This document shows positions 7,162-10,000 of a DNA stretch of 10,000 nt, piece by piece; position 1 is the first letter of the stretch; every line of letters starts with the position of its first letter. A program made the position numbers and the translations under genes. This stretch comes from Candidatus Hydrogenedens sp. (GTDB taxonomy: Bacteria > Hydrogenedentota > Hydrogenedentia > Hydrogenedentales > Hydrogenedentaceae): positions 1 through 10,000 of the forward strand of contig JAIWNQ010000008.1 of the NCBI GenBank assembly GCA_020216745.1, in the 5' to 3' direction. The notes below the pieces were generated by a model. The model was given only the letters and a program-made list of their open reading frames with translations. It was not told the DNA's origin and made no database searches.

Positions 7162-9327
7162 ATGGAATTATACAAGACGGAATTACTGCACAAGAGACAG
7201 AAACAGCCTCGCTTTTCTGTTATTGATAGTTTTTTTCTATTGATTATTCTGATTTTAGGATTTGTTCTAAGAAGCTATCGTATTGGCTCCCTCTCTTTAT
7301 GGATAGATGAATTTGTTACTACCTATAAACTCTATCTCGCACCATCATTCAATGAGTTTCTATCTATCTTTAATGCATATCATTCCGACCAAATTCCGTT
7401 GTCTCATCTGATTTACTATTCTATATTTCATTTATTTTCAATTCCTCTTACAAATATAGAAATACTTCGCTGGGTGTCTGTATTTATAGGTGTACTCAAT
7501 CTCATCCTGTTCTTTATATTTGTCAAATTCTCTTTAGACCTACGAACTGCTCTTTTTGCAACCTTTTTGTTTGCTATTTCCCCATTTCATATTTTATTTT
7601 CACAGATGATACGACCGTATATATTTTATGAATTTGCTGGTCTATGTTCATTGGTATCAACAATTCTGCTTTATAAAAACCTTACCTCTTCCCGAGGATG
7701 TGTGTGGGTGTTTGCCAACACATTCCTGTTTATTTCTCATTACACAGGGGTTTTACTAATTCTTATTGAAATGTTTTTTTTAACCCTGCACTTTGTAAAT
7801 AGGAAAAAGAGCCTCTTTTTATTATTTCCTGTTTTTTTAGTTGTAGTTATTGTCTGTATCTTCCTTCTATTTACACCTAATTCGATACCTATATACACAA
7901 AGGCAGATGATTTTGTCATGGGTATTCCCTCTATCTATAAATGGTTAACCGACTTACTTGCTGATGATGCTATTCTTACAAATGAACCTTTTTTCCATCA
8001 AGGACAGACATGTTCCGTTATTTCTCCTTATTGGCTTACTGAAATTATAAATCTACATTTATGGTTTGATACCCTTCTCATTATTTTTTCTCTCTTCTCC
8101 ATTACCTATGTGCTGTTTGACCTATATTCACGATGGAAAAATGCAAGTGATAAAAAAGGACACGCATTATCTCCTTATTTGTTCCCTCTTTGGTTAATTA
8201 CATCACAACCAATTATATCTTTCCTCCTGACTGTCGTTATAGCACCTGTTCTTATCCTGACCTTCCTTTCTTTTTTTATCTGGCCATGCATGCAAACAAG
8301 ATATACCCTATATAGTTCATTTGCCATGTATCCTCTTATTGCATATACCCTCATGAATATAGAACATTCTAAAATTAGGCGAATATTGTTGGTATGGATT
8401 ATAATTGCCTTTTCCTATCAAACATTCGTTTCATTACTGTCCCAAAAAACAACGGATTTTAAGACTGCAGGAAAGATTATTTCTCAACAACGCAAACCTG
8501 ATGAGCCAATACTTACCTGGGGAATCTTTTATATTGCTACCCCAATAACAAATGAAATGCTTGCATACTATTCAGGAATCTCTACTGAAAATATAATTCC
8601 TGTCTATAGTTGTTCCGACACCATGAATTGTGTCAAAAGACTTCTCATAGACAAACAAAAACAACGTGTATGGCTGGTTATAGAAAGGTATGTTTTCCAT
8701 TTTCCTGACGATAATGTTATAGAAACATACTTCCATAAAGCAGGGTTAACATTTGAAAAAACATTTCTACCGGGGATGAATGGCCTTTGGTTATATCATT
8801 TGAGTAAGAGACCAGATTCTTTTACTGAAATGGAAGAGATTCCCGAATATGTGGATTATAGACCATTTATTGAGGTTCTGAAGAAAGTAAATGCCCCTGA
8901 CAATATTTTAGAAAAGGCTCATCATACATTGCGAAACTACATCGATTTTTATCACCCACCAACCCCTATGATTTGGAATTATATAGCATGGTCTGCCCTC
9001 GATAGAAATGAACCTGAACTTGCGGAATGGTTCGCCAGATGTGCAATATATCTTCAACCACAAACACCTTGGGGATATCATTCCCTTACTATTAGCCAGA
9101 TGGAACAAAATCGTGAACAAGAAGCCATAAATACAATGCAACAATGCTTTGAAAGAGACCCAACAGGTATTCATAAAAAGCATTATCAGCCCCTTATTCG
9201 TGCTATATATATAGATAAAGATACTAACCTCGCAACGCAACTAATAAAGGAAATAGAAAAAATAGGTGGTTTCGTTAATCCAATATATAAAAGAAGAGCA
9301 GGAATGGTAAATATACTAAATGAATAA
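7162..9327 (+). CDS. GT39-type (PMT/ArnT-like) membrane glycosyltransferase with TPR-like C-terminus
   Basis: 721 residues. After a basic N-terminus the first membrane helix (about 20-37) is followed by R-S-Y-R-I-G-S-L-S-L-W47-I-D49-E50, the GT39/GT-C signature in which the first-loop Asp is the catalytic base. Next come HSDQIPLSHLIYYSIFHL (74-91), matching the family's loop that ends in a Tyr-rich helix, and S-P-F-H-I-L-F-S-Q-M-I-R-P-Y, where the common Q-E-A-R reads Q-M-I-R. Several further hydrophobic segments run to about residue 425. The soluble rest carries a TPR-like pair at about 600-670 (WNYIAWSALDRNEPELAEWFARCAI followed by WGYHSL...EQEAINTMQQCFERDP; both shown in part). Such enzymes move sugars from polyprenyl-phosphate donors to lipid or protein on the outer face of the membrane. 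Acceptor and donor are unknown. AAAAGG (7153-7158) precedes the ATG closely. The gaps of 10 bp before and 11 bp after indicate one operon. Confidence 0.87.
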   Translation: MELYKTELLHKRQKQPRFSVIDSFFLLIILILGFVLRSYRIGSLSLWIDEFVTTYKLYLAPSFNEFLSIFNAYHSDQIPLSHLIYYSIFHLFSIPLTNIEILRWVSVFIGVLNLILFFIFVKFSLDLRTALFATFLFAISPFHILFSQMIRPYIFYEFAGLCSLVSTILLYKNLTSSRGCVWVFANTFLFISHYTGVLLILIEMFFLTLHFVNRKKSLFLLFPVFLVVVIVCIFLLFTPNSIPIYTKADDFVMGIPSIYKWLTDLLADDAILTNEPFFHQGQTCSVISPYWLTEIINLHLWFDTLLIIFSLFSITYVLFDLYSRWKNASDKKGHALSPYLFPLWLITSQPIISFLLTVVIAPVLILTFLSFFIWPCMQTRYTLYSSFAMYPLIAYTLMNIEHSKIRRILLVWIIIAFSYQTFVSLLSQKTTDFKTAGKIISQQRKPDEPILTWGIFYIATPITNEMLAYYSGISTENIIPVYSCSDTMNCVKRLLIDKQKQRVWLVIERYVFHFPDDNVIETYFHKAGLTFEKTFLPGMNGLWLYHLSKRPDSFTEMEEIPEYVDYRPFIEVLKKVNAPDNILEKAHHTLRNYIDFYHPPTPMIWNYIAWSALDRNEPELAEWFARCAIYLQPQTPWGYHSLTISQMEQNREQEAINTMQQCFERDPTGIHKKHYQPLIRAIYIDKDTNLATQLIKEIEKIGGFVNPIYKRRAGMVNILNE

Positions 9328-9338
9328 AGGTTTCGCCT

Positions 9339-10000
9339 ATGAAACAGTACTTGATTGTCACTTTATGTATTTTAATAATTACTTCATTCACAACGTATGC
9401 ACAGACAGAAAAGAAAGACAAACTCTTTCCAATAATGGAGTCATTTGGCACCTCAATACTCACATTTGGAGCCATCCCAGATGGAAAGACTTTGAACACA
9501 CACTTTATTCAAGAAGCCATTGACACAGTTTCGGAACAAGGAGGGGGAATTGTAATTATTCCGACAGGAAGATTTTTAACAGGAACGATTGTTTTGAAAA
9601 ACAATGTGTTTCTCTATCTCAGCCCAGGGAGTTTATTAATAAGTAGCACCAATATCGAAGATTTTCCTGAAATAATACCCACATATCGTTCTTATACAGA
9701 CAATTATTCGCAACGGGCACTCATTTTTTCAGAAAAACAGACAAATATTGGGATTGTCGGTTATGGAAAAATCTATGGACAAGGAGAACAGTTTAAGGAG
9801 GATGAAAACAGAAAATACAAATTTCGACCTTACCTCGTACGATTGATTGAGTGCAAAGACGTAAATTTAGAAGGAATAACTTTTGAAAATGGTGCAATGT
9901 GGACTATTCATTTGCTTGCATGTGGTAACGTCCACTGTTCGAATATAAAAATTAACAGCCGTTGCAATCACAATAATGATGGCATTGACATTGATTCCTG
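9339..10000 (+). CDS. Secreted glycoside hydrolase family 28 (polygalacturonase-like), 3' end outside window
   Basis: The first 220 codons of a longer gene are visible. The ATG at 9339 has AAAGG (9326-9330) 8 nt upstream. A Sec signal peptide is clear: K2, hydrophobic core about 4-17, probable cleavage after T-Y-A (21). The mature part begins with the pectate-lyase-superfamily N-terminal pattern: FGAIPDGKTLNTHFIQEAID, then GGGIVIIPTGRFLTGTIVLKNN (each shown in part), typical of the start of a right-handed beta-helix. Later YGKIYGQGE and the segment ending H-N-N-D214-G-I-D (211-217) match the first GH28 active-site motif, N-T-D-G. The remaining catalytic motifs (D-D, H-G and R-I-K) lie beyond the window and cannot be checked. 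GH28 enzymes cleave polygalacturonan or rhamnogalacturonan; which applies is not decidable here. It follows the GT39 gene by 11 bp, and the ceramidase-like gene heads the operon. Family assignment is strong; specificity is open. Confidence 0.87.
   Translation, partial: MKQYLIVTLCILIITSFTTYAQTEKKDKLFPIMESFGTSILTFGAIPDGKTLNTHFIQEAIDTVSEQGGGIVIIPTGRFLTGTIVLKNNVFLYLSPGSLLISSTNIEDFPEIIPTYRSYTDNYSQRALIFSEKQTNIGIVGYGKIYGQGEQFKEDENRKYKFRPYLVRLIECKDVNLEGITFENGAMWTIHLLACGNVHCSNIKINSRCNHNNDGIDIDS

Noticed and set aside
8908..9240. 110-codon open frame on the - strand
   Set aside because: It lies entirely inside the GT39 gene's conserved TPR-like region and is the antisense shadow of it.
9320..9523. 67-codon + strand open frame between the GT39 and GH28 genes
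   Set aside because: It overlaps the signal peptide and first strands of the GH28 gene, which has clear family motifs; its own protein resembles nothing.
1..10000. CRISPR array, tRNA/rRNA genes, insertion sequence or prophage
   Set aside because: I found no regularly spaced repeats, no cloverleaf-type sequence, no transposase or phage protein and no flanking terminal repeats.

Overview
The window is an AT-rich (by eye roughly 35-40% GC), densely packed bacterial segment. All eight recognisable genes lie on the + strand and both outer genes run off the ends. Each has a purine-rich Shine-Dalgarno-like stretch, and two proteins carry classic Sec signal peptides. There is no rRNA, tRNA, transposase, phage gene or CRISPR array. 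The gene mix (divergent PHP protein, DUF3810, DUF2804, a ceramidase-N-domain protein of Planctomycetes/Hydrogenedentota style, a GT39 enzyme with a repeat-like tail, and GH28) suggests an anaerobic, polysaccharide-using, Gram-negative-type environmental bacterium. A low-GC Hydrogenedentota-like lineage is possible, but this is a guess from gene style and not from a marker gene.

Region 1 (1-4123) holds four co-directional genes with gaps of 21-55 bp. They are a PHP-domain protein lacking only its extreme N-terminus, a DUF3810 membrane protein with an HELAH zinc-peptidase motif, PurN (GAR transformylase of purine synthesis, active-site residues intact) and a DUF2804 protein. The spacing fits one transcript. 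A small GNRA-capped hairpin directly follows the last stop codon.

Region 2 (4124-5843) holds one gene flanked by non-coding DNA. It encodes a stand-alone regulator joining an MshEN/GspE-N-type domain to a C-terminal cyclic-nucleotide-binding domain through an acidic linker. It is followed by 388 bp without a gene, containing two adjacent hairpins and a possible promoter for the next operon.

Region 3 (5844-10000) is a probable three-gene operon with gaps of 10 and 11 bp: a secreted neutral-ceramidase-N-domain hydrolase, a 721-residue GT39 membrane glycosyltransferase with a soluble TPR-like C-terminus, and the first 220 codons of a secreted GH28 (polygalacturonase-like) hydrolase. Together they point to envelope or extracellular glycan/lipid work.

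I found no convincing evidence of a wholly new multi-gene system. The most unusual items are the MshEN-cNMP two-domain protein, the PHP protein with altered metal-ligand positions, and the envelope-directed operon.
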